In this document: piece by piece, positions 16,293 through 25,889 of the stretch
Position numbering within the stretch: position 1 is the stretch's first letter
Layout of the letters: each line of letters opens with the position of its first letter
Assembly (NCBI GenBank): GCA_025934395.1
Contig: JAICYC010000001.1
Span: forward strand, 1-64,000
Length of the DNA: 64,000 bases
DNA from: Solirubrobacteraceae bacterium
GTDB lineage: Bacteria; Actinomycetota; Thermoleophilia; Solirubrobacterales; Solirubrobacteraceae
Reading direction: 5' to 3'
Made by a program: the position numbers and the translations under genes
Notes under the pieces: generated by a model
Seen by the model: only the letters and a program-made list of their open reading frames with translations
Told to the model about the DNA's origin: nothing
Database searches by the model: none

Positions 16293-16302
16293 AGTGTAGG
16301 CT
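16293..16302. promoter_or_regulatory. Overlapping divergent -10 boxes for argF (TACACT, minus) and the cupredoxin gene (TAGGCT, plus)
   Basis: On the plus strand the sequence reads AGTGTAGGCT. TACACT on the minus strand covers 16293-16298 and TAGGCT on the plus strand covers 16297-16302, so they share the TA pair. Confidence 0.55.
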
Positions 16303-16310
16303 CAGCGGAG

Positions 16311-17805
<1,495 letters not shown>

Positions 17806-17809
<4 letters not shown>

Positions 17810-18981
17810 GACACGAGCTCCACGGCCGTGAGCGCGGCGGCGAAGCGCGCGGGCGAGCACGCCTGCAGCAGCTCCGGTTGGGGGGTCTCGTCGTCGCACA
17901 GGACGCCTGCGGTCAGCTCCGCGGTGAGCGGCGCGAGCAGCACGCCGTTGCGGTGGTGCCCGGTGGCCCACACGAGCCCGCCGATCGCGCCCGCGCCGAG
18001 CACGGGCGCGTTGTCGGGCGTCCCCGGCCGCAGCCCCACGGACAGCTCCTCGATCTCGAGCTCGGCGATCCCGGGAACGAGCTCGTACGCATCGCGGAGC
18101 AGCTCGTGCACGCCGCCGGCGGTCGGCGCGAGGTCGTAGCCGCGCTCCTCGACGGTGCCGCCGAGCACGTAGCGGCCGTCCTCGCGCGGGACCAGGTACC
18201 CGCGCGCGTGGCGCAGCACGGTGTGGACGAGACCGGGCCCGGCCGGGTCGCGCAGGCGCACGATCTGCCCCTTGACGGGCCGGACCGGCACCTGGGCATG
18301 CGCGGGGAGGCCGGCGAGCGCGGGCGTCCACGCCCCCGCGGCGAGCACCACCTGCGAGGCGCGCAGCTGCTCGCCGCCGGCGAGCACGAGCCCGAGGGCG
18401 CGCTCGCCGGAGGCGTCGAGCGCGACCGAGGCCACCTCGGCGCCCTCGCGCACCTCGACGCCCGCAGCCGCGCAGGCGCGCACGAGCGCTGCGAGCACGC
18501 GGCGCGGGTCCACCGAGTGGTCGTCGGGCACGTCGAGCGCGATCCGCACGCAGGAGGCCAGCGCGGGCTCCCGCTCGCGCGCCTGGCTGCCCCGCAGGCG
18601 GGTGACGGCCAGGCCGAGCGAGCTGCGGAGCTCCAGCTGGCGCCCGAGCTCGCGGGCGTCGTCGTCGTCGCGCGCGAGCAGGAGCGTCCCGCTGCGGCGC
18701 AGCCCCACGTCGAGGCCCGAGGCGTCCTCGAGCGCGGCTGCGAAGTCCGGCCACATCGCGGCCGAGCGCAGCCCCAGGTCGAGCTGCCGGCGCCCCGCCT
18801 CGCCGTACTCGACCTCGGAGACGGGCGCGAGCATCCCCGCGGCCACGCTCGAGGCGCCCGCGCCGACGCGCTCACGCTCCAGCACGCTCACGCGCAGGCC
18901 GCGCTGCGCGGCTGCCCACGCAACCGACAGGCCGACGACTCCGCCGCCCGCGACGAGCACGTCCATGTCGCTGCGAGCCAT
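17806..18981 (-). CDS. thiO: Glycine oxidase ThiO
   Basis: FAD-dependent oxidation of glycine to the iminoacetate used by ThiG; 391 residues. The dinucleotide motif MDVLVAGGGVVGLSVAWAAA is at the start, VAAGMLAPVSEVEYGE follows, and the C-terminal FAD contact is WATGHHRNGVLLAP. First gene of thiO-thiS-thiG, with TAGCAT seven bases before ATG 18981. The 38-bp divergent gap to thiE has no room for a TPP riboswitch. Confidence 0.95.
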
Positions 18982-18988
18982 GTATCTG

Positions 18989-18994
18989 ATGCTA
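18989..18994 (-). promoter_or_regulatory. -10 box TAGCAT for thiO (7 nt to ATG)
   Basis: Fits a leaderless thiO-thiS-thiG transcript. Confidence 0.5.
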
Positions 18995-19019
18995 GCCCGC
19001 AGCGTGCGAGACTTGCCCC

Positions 19020-19721
19020 GTGTCGGATGCGTCCCCAGCGAGCACCAGAGCGGCTCGGCTCGCCGCGGCGCGCCTGTACCTGGTGACCGGCGCCACGCCC
19101 GCCCGGCACACGCTTCCCGACCTGCTGCGCGCGGCCGGGGAGGGCGGCGTGGACGTCGTGCAGCTGCGCGAGAAGGACCTGCCCGACGACGAGCTCGCGA
19201 GCGTGGCGCATGCGGCGCGCACGCTCTGTGACGTGCTCGGGCTCGTGTTCGTGCTCAACGACCGGCCGCACGTGGCGGTGGAGGTGGAAGCGCACGGGGT
19301 TCACGTGGGCCAGGAGGACATGCCCCCCGCGCAGGTGCGCGAGCTCGTGGGCGAGGAGATGCTGATCGGGCTCTCCACCCACGCGCCGCAGGAGATCGAG
19401 GCGGTGGATCCCGCGCTCGTGGACTACATCGGCGTGGGCCCCGTGCACGAGACGCCCACCAAGCCGGGGCGCGCCTCGGTGGGCACCGGGCTGGTGCGCC
19501 ACGCAGCCGCCCACGCGCGGCTGCCGTTCTTCGCGATCGGCGGGCTGGACGCGTCCAACGTCGGCGAGGTGCTCGACGCGGGCGCCTCGCGCGTGTGCGT
19601 GCTGCGTGCGATCGCCGACGCGCAGGACCCGCGCGCGGCAGCCGCGGAGCTCCGCGCGAAGATCGATGCCCCGGCGGGGACCGCCACCGCACCGGCGCCG
19701 GCCGGCGAGCAGCGCCCATGA
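19020..19721 (+). CDS. thiE: Thiamine-phosphate synthase ThiE
   Basis: Couples the thiazole and pyrimidine halves of thiamine; 233 residues in a TIM barrel. Visible motifs are GVDVVQLREKDLPDDEL, LVFVLNDRPHVAVEV, HGVHVGQEDMPP, YIGVGPVHETPTKPG and FFAIGGLDASNV. GTG 19020 is the best start; no good TANNNT box was found for this gene. It overlaps the next membrane gene by ATGA. Confidence 0.95.
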   Translation: MSDASPASTRAARLAAARLYLVTGATPARHTLPDLLRAAGEGGVDVVQLREKDLPDDELASVAHAARTLCDVLGLVFVLNDRPHVAVEVEAHGVHVGQEDMPPAQVRELVGEEMLIGLSTHAPQEIEAVDPALVDYIGVGPVHETPTKPGRASVGTGLVRHAAAHARLPFFAIGGLDASNVGEVLDAGASRVCVLRAIADAQDPRAAAAELRAKIDAPAGTATAPAPAGEQRP

Positions 19722-20188
19722 GCGTGCCGCCGCCCGCCGCCCGCCCACCCTCGCGGCGCGGCGAGCAGCGCGACCGGGACGCGCGCGCGGCGCTCACCCC
19801 GCTCGCTCCCGGCGAGCGGCCGCTCCCGCTGCGGGTGGCGATCGCCGTGGCGGTCGTGCTGGCGATCGGCGTCGTCGTCGGCGCAGCGTCGGTCCACAAC
19901 CTCAGCAGGCACGGCGGCTCGCTGCCGGGCGCGGTGTTCCTCGCGGGCGTGTTGGTGACCCTGGCGGTGGGGATGTACCGGGGGCGCTACGGCGCGGTGC
20001 TCGGCTTCGAGGCGCTGCTCGCGTTTCAGGTGATCGTCACCTCGCTCGCCCTGGTGGTGGCCTCGACCGTTCGCGCAGCGGCGCTCTGCGCGCTCGCGAT
20101 CGGCCTGGGCGGCTGGCTGTTCTGGAAGCTCGTGCGCGTGATGGGCCGCATCCAGGCCGGCGAGCGGCGCGAGGCTCGCGGCGGCTGA
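19718..20188 (+). CDS. Small integral membrane protein of unknown function
   Basis: 156 residues: a charged, Pro/Arg-rich N-terminus of about 40 residues and then four hydrophobic segments (VAIAVAVVLAIGVVVGAA, AVFLAGVLVTLAVGM, LLAFQVIVTSLALVVAS, AALCALAIGLGGWLFW). The ATG overlaps the thiE stop in ATGA, so it is translated with thiE. I do not recognise a family, and a role in thiamine uptake would be a guess. Confidence 0.7.
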   Translation: MSVPPPAARPPSRRGEQRDRDARAALTPLAPGERPLPLRVAIAVAVVLAIGVVVGAASVHNLSRHGGSLPGAVFLAGVLVTLAVGMYRGRYGAVLGFEALLAFQVIVTSLALVVASTVRAAALCALAIGLGGWLFWKLVRVMGRIQAGERREARGG

Positions 20189-20222
20189 GCGGCGGCGCCC
20201 GGGCGGCCCTGGGGCGCTTCGA

Positions 20223-20228
20223 TAGGCT
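20223..20228 (+). promoter_or_regulatory. -10 box TAGGCT (9 nt to ATG 20238)
   Basis: Probable promoter of the lpdA-pdh block, leaderless. Confidence 0.5.
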
Positions 20229-20237
20229 CAGCGCGCG

Positions 20238-21608
20238 ATGGCTGAGAACTCCTACGACTGCATCGTGGTGGGCTCGGGCCCCGGCGGCTACGTCGCCGCG
20301 ATCCGCGCCGCGCAGCTCGGGCTGAAGACCGCGGTGGTGGAGCGCGACAGGGTCGGCGGCCGCTGCCTGAACTACGCGTGCATCCCCGCGAAGGCGATCC
20401 TGCGTTCGGCGGACCTCCTCACGGAGATCGAGGAGGCCAAGGACTTCGGCCTGGAGGTGCAGGGGGTGACGGTGGACTTCGCCGCGGTGCAGGCGCGCCG
20501 CGAGCGGGTGGTGCACACGCTCACCTCGGGTGTGGCGGGCCTGTTCAAGAAAAACGCGATCGACGTGATCGAGGGCTCGGGCGCGCTGACCGCCGACGGC
20601 GACGTGCGCGTGGGCGAGGACTCCTACGCGGCGGGCAGCGTGATCCTCGCGACCGGCTCGGTGCCGCGCTCGATCCCGGGGGTGGAGCTCGGCGGCCGCG
20701 TGATCGGCACCGAGGAGGCGTGGGCGCTGCCGGAGGTCCCGGGCCGGCTCGCCGTCGTGGGCGCGGGCGCCTCGGGGGCGGAGATCGCGTCGGCCTACGC
20801 GCGGCTGGGCAGCGAGGTGATGCTGCTGGAGGCGCTCGACCGCGTCCTCCCGACGGAGGACGAGGACATCTCGCGCGTGGTCGCGCGCGGGCTCAAGAAG
20901 CAGAAGATCGACGTGCGGACGGGCGCGCTCGTGGAGGGCGTCCAGGCGGGCGACGCGGCCGTGACGTTCACGATCGGCGGCGAGGCATCGGAGGCCGACC
21001 ACCTCGTGATCGCGGTCGGCCGCGGTGCCGACGTCCAGGGGCTGGGGCTCGCGGAGGCGGGCGTGGCGCTCGACGAGCGCGGGCTCGTGCAGGTGGACGG
21101 CGCGCTGCGCACCTCCCGCGGCGGGGTCTACGCGATCGGAGACCTGGTGCCCGGGCCGGCGCTCGCCCACAAGGCGTCCGACGAGGGGATCATCGCGGCA
21201 GAGACGATCGCGGGCCGCCCGACGCACCCGCTGTCCTACCCCGACATCCCCCGCGCGACGTTCTGCACGCCCAACGTCGGCTCCTTCGGCCTCACCGAGA
21301 CGCAGGCGCGCGAGCAGGGCTACGACGTCGTGGTCGGCAAGGTCCAGTACGGCGCGGTGGGCGGCGGCACCGTCTACGGCGACCGCACGGGGCTCGTGAA
21401 GATCGTCGGCGAGAGCGCCTACGGCGAGCTGCTGGGCGGCCACATCGTGGGCTCGCGCGCCACGGAGCTGATCCAGGAGCTCGTGAACGTGCGCCTGCTG
21501 GAGGGCGGCTTCCCCGAGGTGGCGCGCATCGTCCACGGGCACCCGACGCTCTCGGAGGCCGTGATGGAGGCCAGCCGCGCGGCGGACGGCTGGCTGATCC
21601 ACGGCTGA
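20238..21608 (+). CDS. lpdA: Dihydrolipoyl dehydrogenase (E3)
   Basis: Flavoprotein that reoxidises the lipoyl arm of E2 with NAD; 456 residues. The FAD motif is YDCIVVGSGPGGYVAAIRAA, the redox disulfide GGRCLNYACIPAKA (Cys-X4-Cys), the NAD motif LAVVGAGASGAEIASAYARL, and the C-terminal catalytic His-Glu lies in HGHPTLSEAVMEA. It precedes the pdhABC genes and presumably supplies E3 to that complex. Confidence 0.96.
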   Translation: MAENSYDCIVVGSGPGGYVAAIRAAQLGLKTAVVERDRVGGRCLNYACIPAKAILRSADLLTEIEEAKDFGLEVQGVTVDFAAVQARRERVVHTLTSGVAGLFKKNAIDVIEGSGALTADGDVRVGEDSYAAGSVILATGSVPRSIPGVELGGRVIGTEEAWALPEVPGRLAVVGAGASGAEIASAYARLGSEVMLLEALDRVLPTEDEDISRVVARGLKKQKIDVRTGALVEGVQAGDAAVTFTIGGEASEADHLVIAVGRGADVQGLGLAEAGVALDERGLVQVDGALRTSRGGVYAIGDLVPGPALAHKASDEGIIAAETIAGRPTHPLSYPDIPRATFCTPNVGSFGLTETQAREQGYDVVVGKVQYGAVGGGTVYGDRTGLVKIVGESAYGELLGGHIVGSRATELIQELVNVRLLEGGFPEVARIVHGHPTLSEAVMEASRAADGWLIHG

Positions 21609-21618
21609 CGCGCGCGCG

Positions 21619-22287
21619 ATGGCCCCCGCGCTGAGAACCCCCTCCGGCGCCTTCTACTTCGACCTCGCGAGCCCGCTCGCCTACCTCGCCGCCGAGCGCG
21701 CGTTGCGGGTGCTGAGCAGCGAGCGCGCCGCGGTCCAGTGGCGCCCGGTGCTCGCAGCGGGTCTCCCCGGCGGCGAGACGTTCGAGGCGTTCCGCTGCGG
21801 CACCGAGGCCGACATCTTCCGCGAGGAGGTGGAGCGGCGCGCCCGCGAGCTCGGGCTGCAGGAGCTGCGCTGGCCGGAGCCGTTCCCGTTCGACAGCGCC
21901 GCGGCGATGCGCGTGGCGACGTTCGCCGCGTCGATCGGCCGCGCGCTGCCGTTCGCGCAGGCCGCCTTCCGGCAGGCGTTCGCGGGGGGCCGCTCGCTGG
22001 AGGAGCCCGACAACGTGCTGATCGCGGCGGCGGCGTGCGAGATGCACCCGCGCGCGGTGCTCGCGGCGATCGCGCGCGAGTCGCTCCAGGCGGAGCTCGA
22101 CGCCGCCACCCGGGAGGCCGCGCTGGCAGGGGTTCGCGACGTGCCGGCGGTGCTCGTCGAACCCCCCGGGGGCGGGGCACGGCGCGTGCTCCACGGCGAG
22201 CGCTCGCTCGAGGAGGCGGGCATGCTGCTGCGGGGTGAGCCGCCCCAGCCGACCGGCGAGCACGACGCAGGGGCCGCGCACGCATGA
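21619..22287 (+). CDS. DsbA-fold protein, 2-hydroxychromene-2-carboxylate isomerase-like
   Basis: 222 residues beginning with FYFDLASPLAYLAAERAL, the signature of the HCCA isomerase/kappa-GST branch of the thioredoxin fold. The classical CXXC pair is absent, so it is probably an isomerase or glutathione-dependent protein and not a thiol oxidoreductase. It starts 10 bp after lpdA and overlaps the next small gene by ATGA. Why it sits inside a pyruvate dehydrogenase block is unclear. Confidence 0.8.
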   Translation: MAPALRTPSGAFYFDLASPLAYLAAERALRVLSSERAAVQWRPVLAAGLPGGETFEAFRCGTEADIFREEVERRARELGLQELRWPEPFPFDSAAAMRVATFAASIGRALPFAQAAFRQAFAGGRSLEEPDNVLIAAAACEMHPRAVLAAIARESLQAELDAATREAALAGVRDVPAVLVEPPGGGARRVLHGERSLEEAGMLLRGEPPQPTGEHDAGAAHA

Positions 22288-22523
22288 GGGCGCGCGACGA
22301 GTACCGGCTGATCGTCACGCGCGCGGGCCACGTGCCGGCGTGGCTGGCGCACCCGTCGCGGATCGACCACGTGGAGGTGGTGGAGGTGCGCAGCGGCGAA
22401 GTGGTGCTCTTCTGGGACCGACCCGCCGCGGAGGCGGCGCGGCTTGCGCGCGCCGTGCGCAGGGACCTGCTGTCGCTCGACGGCGGGGAGTTCATCGCGC
22501 GCTGGTCTACGGTTGATGGTTGA
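22284..22523 (+). CDS. Small conserved-looking protein of unknown function (79 aa)
   Basis: The ATG overlaps the previous stop (ATGA) and its TGA overlaps the pdhA ATG (TGATG), and third positions are G/C as in real genes, so I accept it. It is soluble and mixed in charge (DHVEVVEVRSGEVVLFWDRP). No family is recognised. An internal TACGGT (22508-22513), nine bases before ATG 22523, might give pdhA its own transcript. Confidence 0.7.
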   Translation: MRARDEYRLIVTRAGHVPAWLAHPSRIDHVEVVEVRSGEVVLFWDRPAAEAARLARAVRRDLLSLDGGEFIARWSTVDG

Positions 22524-23671
22524 TGGCCGTGCTACCCCCGACAGCGCAATCGCGCGAGTGGCTCCAGACGATGACGCTCATCCGCCGCTTCGAGGAGCGC
22601 GCGGGCGAGATGTATGCGCGCGCCCGCGTCGGCGGCTTTCTGCACCTGTCGATCGGCGAGGAGGCCACGATCGTCGGCAGCGCGCGCGCGCTGCGTGACG
22701 AGGACTACCTGATCTCCACCTACCGCTCGCACGGGCACGCGCTCGTGCGCGGCACGCCGCCCGAGAAGGTGATGGCGGAGCTGTTCGGGCGCGTGGACGG
22801 GCTGTGCCGCGGGCGCGGCGGCTCGATGCACATGTTCGACGGCGAGCGGCGCTTCATGGGCGGGTACGGGATCGTGGGCGGCAACCTGCCGATCGCGGCG
22901 GGGATCGCCCTCGCCAGCGACTACGGCGGGCGCGACGACGTGACGCTGTGCACGTTCGGCGACGGCGCCTCCAACCAGGGCACGTTCGGCGAGACGCTCA
23001 ACCTCGCAGCGCTGTGGCAGCTGCCGGTGCTGTTCATGGTCACCAACAACCAGTTCGGGATGGGCACTGCGCTCGGCCGGCACTCGGCGGTCACGGATCT
23101 CAGGCGCAAGGGCGAGAGCCTCGGCGTGCCGGGCCTGCGCTGTGACGGCATGGACGTGGCGGAGACCTTCGAGGTGATCGACGGCGCCCTCGCGCGAGTG
23201 CGCGAGGAGCGCAGGCCGCTCCTCGTGGAGGCGGTGACGTACCGCTTCCGCGGGCACTCGATGGCCGACCCGGAGCAGTACCGCAGCAAGGAGGAGGTCG
23301 CCCGCTGGCGCGAACGCGACCCGATCGTGACGTTCGGCGCGCGGCTGGTGGACGAGGGCGTGCTCACCCAGCAGGACCTCGACGGGATCGACGCGGAGGC
23401 GGTCGCGCGCGTGGACGCCGCTGTGGCGTTCGCGGAGGCCTCGCCGCTGCCGCAGCCGGACTCCCTCTACGACGACGTGTACGTGCTCGACGACGAGGTG
23501 CGCGGCTGGTACTCGGCGCACGCCGACGACCAGCGGGAGGCGCTCGGCGCGGCCGCGGCCGCGCTCGGCCCCGAGGCGGCGCTGTCGGCGAACAGCGAGA
23601 TCCCCCAGCAGCTCACCGACGCGCTCGCGGTGGGCGAGGACGCGGCGGACCAGCAGACGGAGGCGCTGTAG
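22523..23671 (+). CDS. pdhA: Pyruvate dehydrogenase E1 component, alpha subunit
   Basis: Thiamine-diphosphate-dependent decarboxylation of pyruvate; 382 residues. TDP-binding motif TFGDGASNQGTFGETLNLAA with NNQFGMGT, substrate region YRSHGHALVRG and the phosphorylation-loop-like YRFRGHSMADPEQYRS are present. The C-terminus carries about 50 extra acidic residues. ATG 22523 overlaps the preceding TGA. Its TAG overlaps the pdhB GTG by one base (TAGTG). A 2-oxo-acid other than pyruvate (branched-chain) remains possible. Confidence 0.9.
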   Translation: MAVLPPTAQSREWLQTMTLIRRFEERAGEMYARARVGGFLHLSIGEEATIVGSARALRDEDYLISTYRSHGHALVRGTPPEKVMAELFGRVDGLCRGRGGSMHMFDGERRFMGGYGIVGGNLPIAAGIALASDYGGRDDVTLCTFGDGASNQGTFGETLNLAALWQLPVLFMVTNNQFGMGTALGRHSAVTDLRRKGESLGVPGLRCDGMDVAETFEVIDGALARVREERRPLLVEAVTYRFRGHSMADPEQYRSKEEVARWRERDPIVTFGARLVDEGVLTQQDLDGIDAEAVARVDAAVAFAEASPLPQPDSLYDDVYVLDDEVRGWYSAHADDQREALGAAAAALGPEAALSANSEIPQQLTDALAVGEDAADQQTEAL

Positions 23672-24669
23672 TGGCGGAGATGCGCTACCGCGAGGCGCTC
23701 GGCGCGGCGCTGCGCGAGGAGCTCGAGCGGGACGAGCGGGTGGTGCTGATGGGCGAGGACATCGGCGTGTTCGGCGGCGCGTTCAAGGTCACCGAGGGGC
23801 TGCTGGAGCAGTTCGGCGAGCGCCGGGTGCGCGACACCCCGATCTCGGAGAACACGATCGTGGGCGTGGGGATCGGCGCCGCGATGACGGGGCTGCGGCC
23901 GGTGGTGGAGCTGATGACGATCAACTTCGCGCTGCTCGCGTTCGACCAGATCGTCAACCACGCCGCCCACATCCGCTACATGTTCGGCGGCCAGGCGAAG
24001 GTGCCGCTGGTGGTGCGGATGCCGCAGGGCGCCGGGCACCAGCTGGGCCCGACGCACTCGCATTGCCTGGAGGCGATGTTCCTGCACGTGCCGGGCCTGC
24101 TCGTCGCGGTGCCCGCGACGCCCGCGGACGCGAAGGGGATGCTCAAGACGGCGATCCGCGACGAGAACCCCGTGATCTTCATCGAGCACGAGGCGCTGTA
24201 CGGGACGCGCGGCGAGGTGCCTGACGGCGAGGACGAGCTCGTCCACTTCGGGCAGGCGCGCGTCGCGCGCAGCGGCGGGGACGTCACGATCGTGGGCATC
24301 TCGCGGATGGCGCTCACCGCCGAACGCGCCGCCGAGACGCTCGCCGCCGAACACGGCGTGCAGGCGGAGGTGATCGACCCCCGCACGCTGCGGCCGCTCG
24401 ACCTCGACACGATCCTCGACTCGGTGAAGCGCACGAACCGCTGCGTGATCGTCGAGGAGGGATGGCCGCACGGCGGCGTCGGCGCCAACCTCGCCGCGCT
24501 GATCTGCGAGCAGGCGTTCGACCATCTCGACGCGCCCGTGCAGCGGGTGACGGGCGCAGACGTGCCGATGCCGTACTCCAAGCCGCTCGAGGACGTCGCC
24601 TACCCGCACGAGGCTCAGGTCGTGCACGGGGCGCTGGCCGCGCTCGGAGTGACCGAGACGGCGCGATGA
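23671..24669 (+). CDS. pdhB: Pyruvate dehydrogenase E1 component, beta subunit
   Basis: Partner of the alpha subunit; 332 residues. Conserved segments are VVLMGEDIGVFGGAFKVTEG, PISENTIVGVGIGAAMTGLR, FGGQAKVPLVVRMPQGAG and the C-terminal VIVEEGWPHGGVGANLAA. The stop overlaps the E2 start in ATGA, so alpha, beta and E2 are translated as a unit. Confidence 0.93.
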   Translation: MAEMRYREALGAALREELERDERVVLMGEDIGVFGGAFKVTEGLLEQFGERRVRDTPISENTIVGVGIGAAMTGLRPVVELMTINFALLAFDQIVNHAAHIRYMFGGQAKVPLVVRMPQGAGHQLGPTHSHCLEAMFLHVPGLLVAVPATPADAKGMLKTAIRDENPVIFIEHEALYGTRGEVPDGEDELVHFGQARVARSGGDVTIVGISRMALTAERAAETLAAEHGVQAEVIDPRTLRPLDLDTILDSVKRTNRCVIVEEGWPHGGVGANLAALICEQAFDHLDAPVQRVTGADVPMPYSKPLEDVAYPHEAQVVHGALAALGVTETAR

Positions 24670-25883
24670 CGGAGATCGTCATGCCCCGCCTGTCGGACAC
24701 GATGGAGGAGGGCACGATCCTGCAGTGGCTCAAGAGCGACGGCGAGCACGTCGCGCGCGGCGAGGAGCTCGTGGAGATAGAGACCGACAAGGCCACGATG
24801 GTCTACGAGTCCGACGCCGAGGGCACGCTCCGGATCGTCGCCGAGGTCGGCGCGACGCTCGCGGTGGGCGAGCCGATCGCGCAGATCGGCGAGGCCGCGC
24901 ACGGTGCCCAGCCGCAGCCGCAGCCGCAGCCGGAGTCGCAGCCGCAGCCGGACTCGCAGCCGCCGCCGGAGTCGCAGCCGCAGCCGGAGTCACAGCCTCT
25001 GGGTCCGGAGGCGGAGGGCGCCGAGCGGGTGCGGGCATCGCCGCTCGCGCGCAGGCTCGCAAGCGAGCGCGGGCTCGACCTCGCCGCGATCGCGGGGACC
25101 GGGCCCGGCGGGCGCGTCGTGAAGGCCGATGTGGAGGCGGCGAGGGCGGGCGCAGCCGCCCCCGCGGCCACCGTCGAGGGCGTGGCGCGCGCAAAGGGCG
25201 AGACCACCGTGGAAGCGCTCACGCGCACGCAGCAGACGATCGCGCGCCGGATGGCGGAGTCGAAGGCGACGATCCCGGACTTCTCGATCGTGGTGGACGT
25301 CGGCATGGACGCGTGCGTCGCCCTGCGGACAGAGCTGAAGGCGCTCACCGAGGACGAGGCGCCTACGTACAACGACATGGTGGTGAAGGCGTGCGCGCTC
25401 GCGCTGCGCGAGCACCCTCGCGTGAACGGCTCCTACCGCGACGGCGCGGTCGAGCTGCACTCGCGGGTGAACGTGGGCGTGGCGGTGGCGGTCGAGCGCG
25501 CGCTCGTGGTGCCGACGGTGTTCGACGCCGACTCCAAGGCGCTCGGCGAGATCGCCCGGGAGACGCGCACGCTCGCGGCGCGCGTGCGGGACGGCAAGGT
25601 CACGCCCCCGGAGCTCGGCGGGGGCACGTTCACCGTCTCGAACCTCGGCATGTTCGGCGTGCGCAGCTTCAGCGCGATCATCAACCCGCCGCAGGCGGCG
25701 ATCATGTCGGTGGGTGCGCTCGAGCGGCGCGCTGTCGTGGCAGACGACGGCGCGGTGAGCGCGCGCAGCGTGCTCGCGCTCACGCTCGTCTGCGATCACC
25801 GCGTGCTCTACGGCGCCGACGCGGCGACGTTCGCAGCGCGCGTGCGCGAGCTGCTCGAATCGCCCGCAGCGCTGACGCTGTGA
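24666..25883 (+). CDS. pdhC: Dihydrolipoyl acetyltransferase (E2) of pyruvate dehydrogenase
   Basis: Core acyltransferase, 405 residues. Residues 1-78 are one lipoyl domain with the modified Lys in IETDKATMVYES. Residues 82-111 are a Gln-Pro-rich linker. Residues about 118-155 form the E1/E3-binding domain (RASPLARRLASERGLDLAAI). The catalytic domain follows (TRTQQTIARRMAESKATIPD) and ends LVCDHRVLYGADAATF. The active-site loop reads HRVLYGAD, not the common HRVVDGA; the same Tyr variant occurs in plastid-type E2. Lipoate is supplied by the lipB-lipA pair downstream. Confidence 0.94.
   Translation: MTEIVMPRLSDTMEEGTILQWLKSDGEHVARGEELVEIETDKATMVYESDAEGTLRIVAEVGATLAVGEPIAQIGEAAHGAQPQPQPQPESQPQPDSQPPPESQPQPESQPLGPEAEGAERVRASPLARRLASERGLDLAAIAGTGPGGRVVKADVEAARAGAAAPAATVEGVARAKGETTVEALTRTQQTIARRMAESKATIPDFSIVVDVGMDACVALRTELKALTEDEAPTYNDMVVKACALALREHPRVNGSYRDGAVELHSRVNVGVAVAVERALVVPTVFDADSKALGEIARETRTLAARVRDGKVTPPELGGGTFTVSNLGMFGVRSFSAIINPPQAAIMSVGALERRAVVADDGAVSARSVLALTLVCDHRVLYGADAATFAARVRELLESPAALTL
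24909..24997 (+). repeat. CAGCCG-type coding repeat in the E2 linker
   Basis: About 89 bp built from CAGCCG units interrupted by GAGTCG or GACTCG, encoding Gln-Pro pairs with Glu/Asp-Ser breaks. It forms the flexible linker between the lipoyl and subunit-binding domains, where such linkers are usually Ala-Pro-rich. A tract like this can change length by slippage. Confidence 0.75.
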
Positions 25884-25889
25884 CCTAGC

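Noticed and set aside
18982-19019. TPP riboswitch expected near thiO/thiE
   Set aside because: The gap is too short and shows no THI-box sequence.
24909-24997. CAGCCG tandem tract as a CRISPR or noncoding repeat
   Set aside because: It is in frame inside pdhC and encodes the E2 linker; no spacers. No CRISPR array was seen anywhere in the window.
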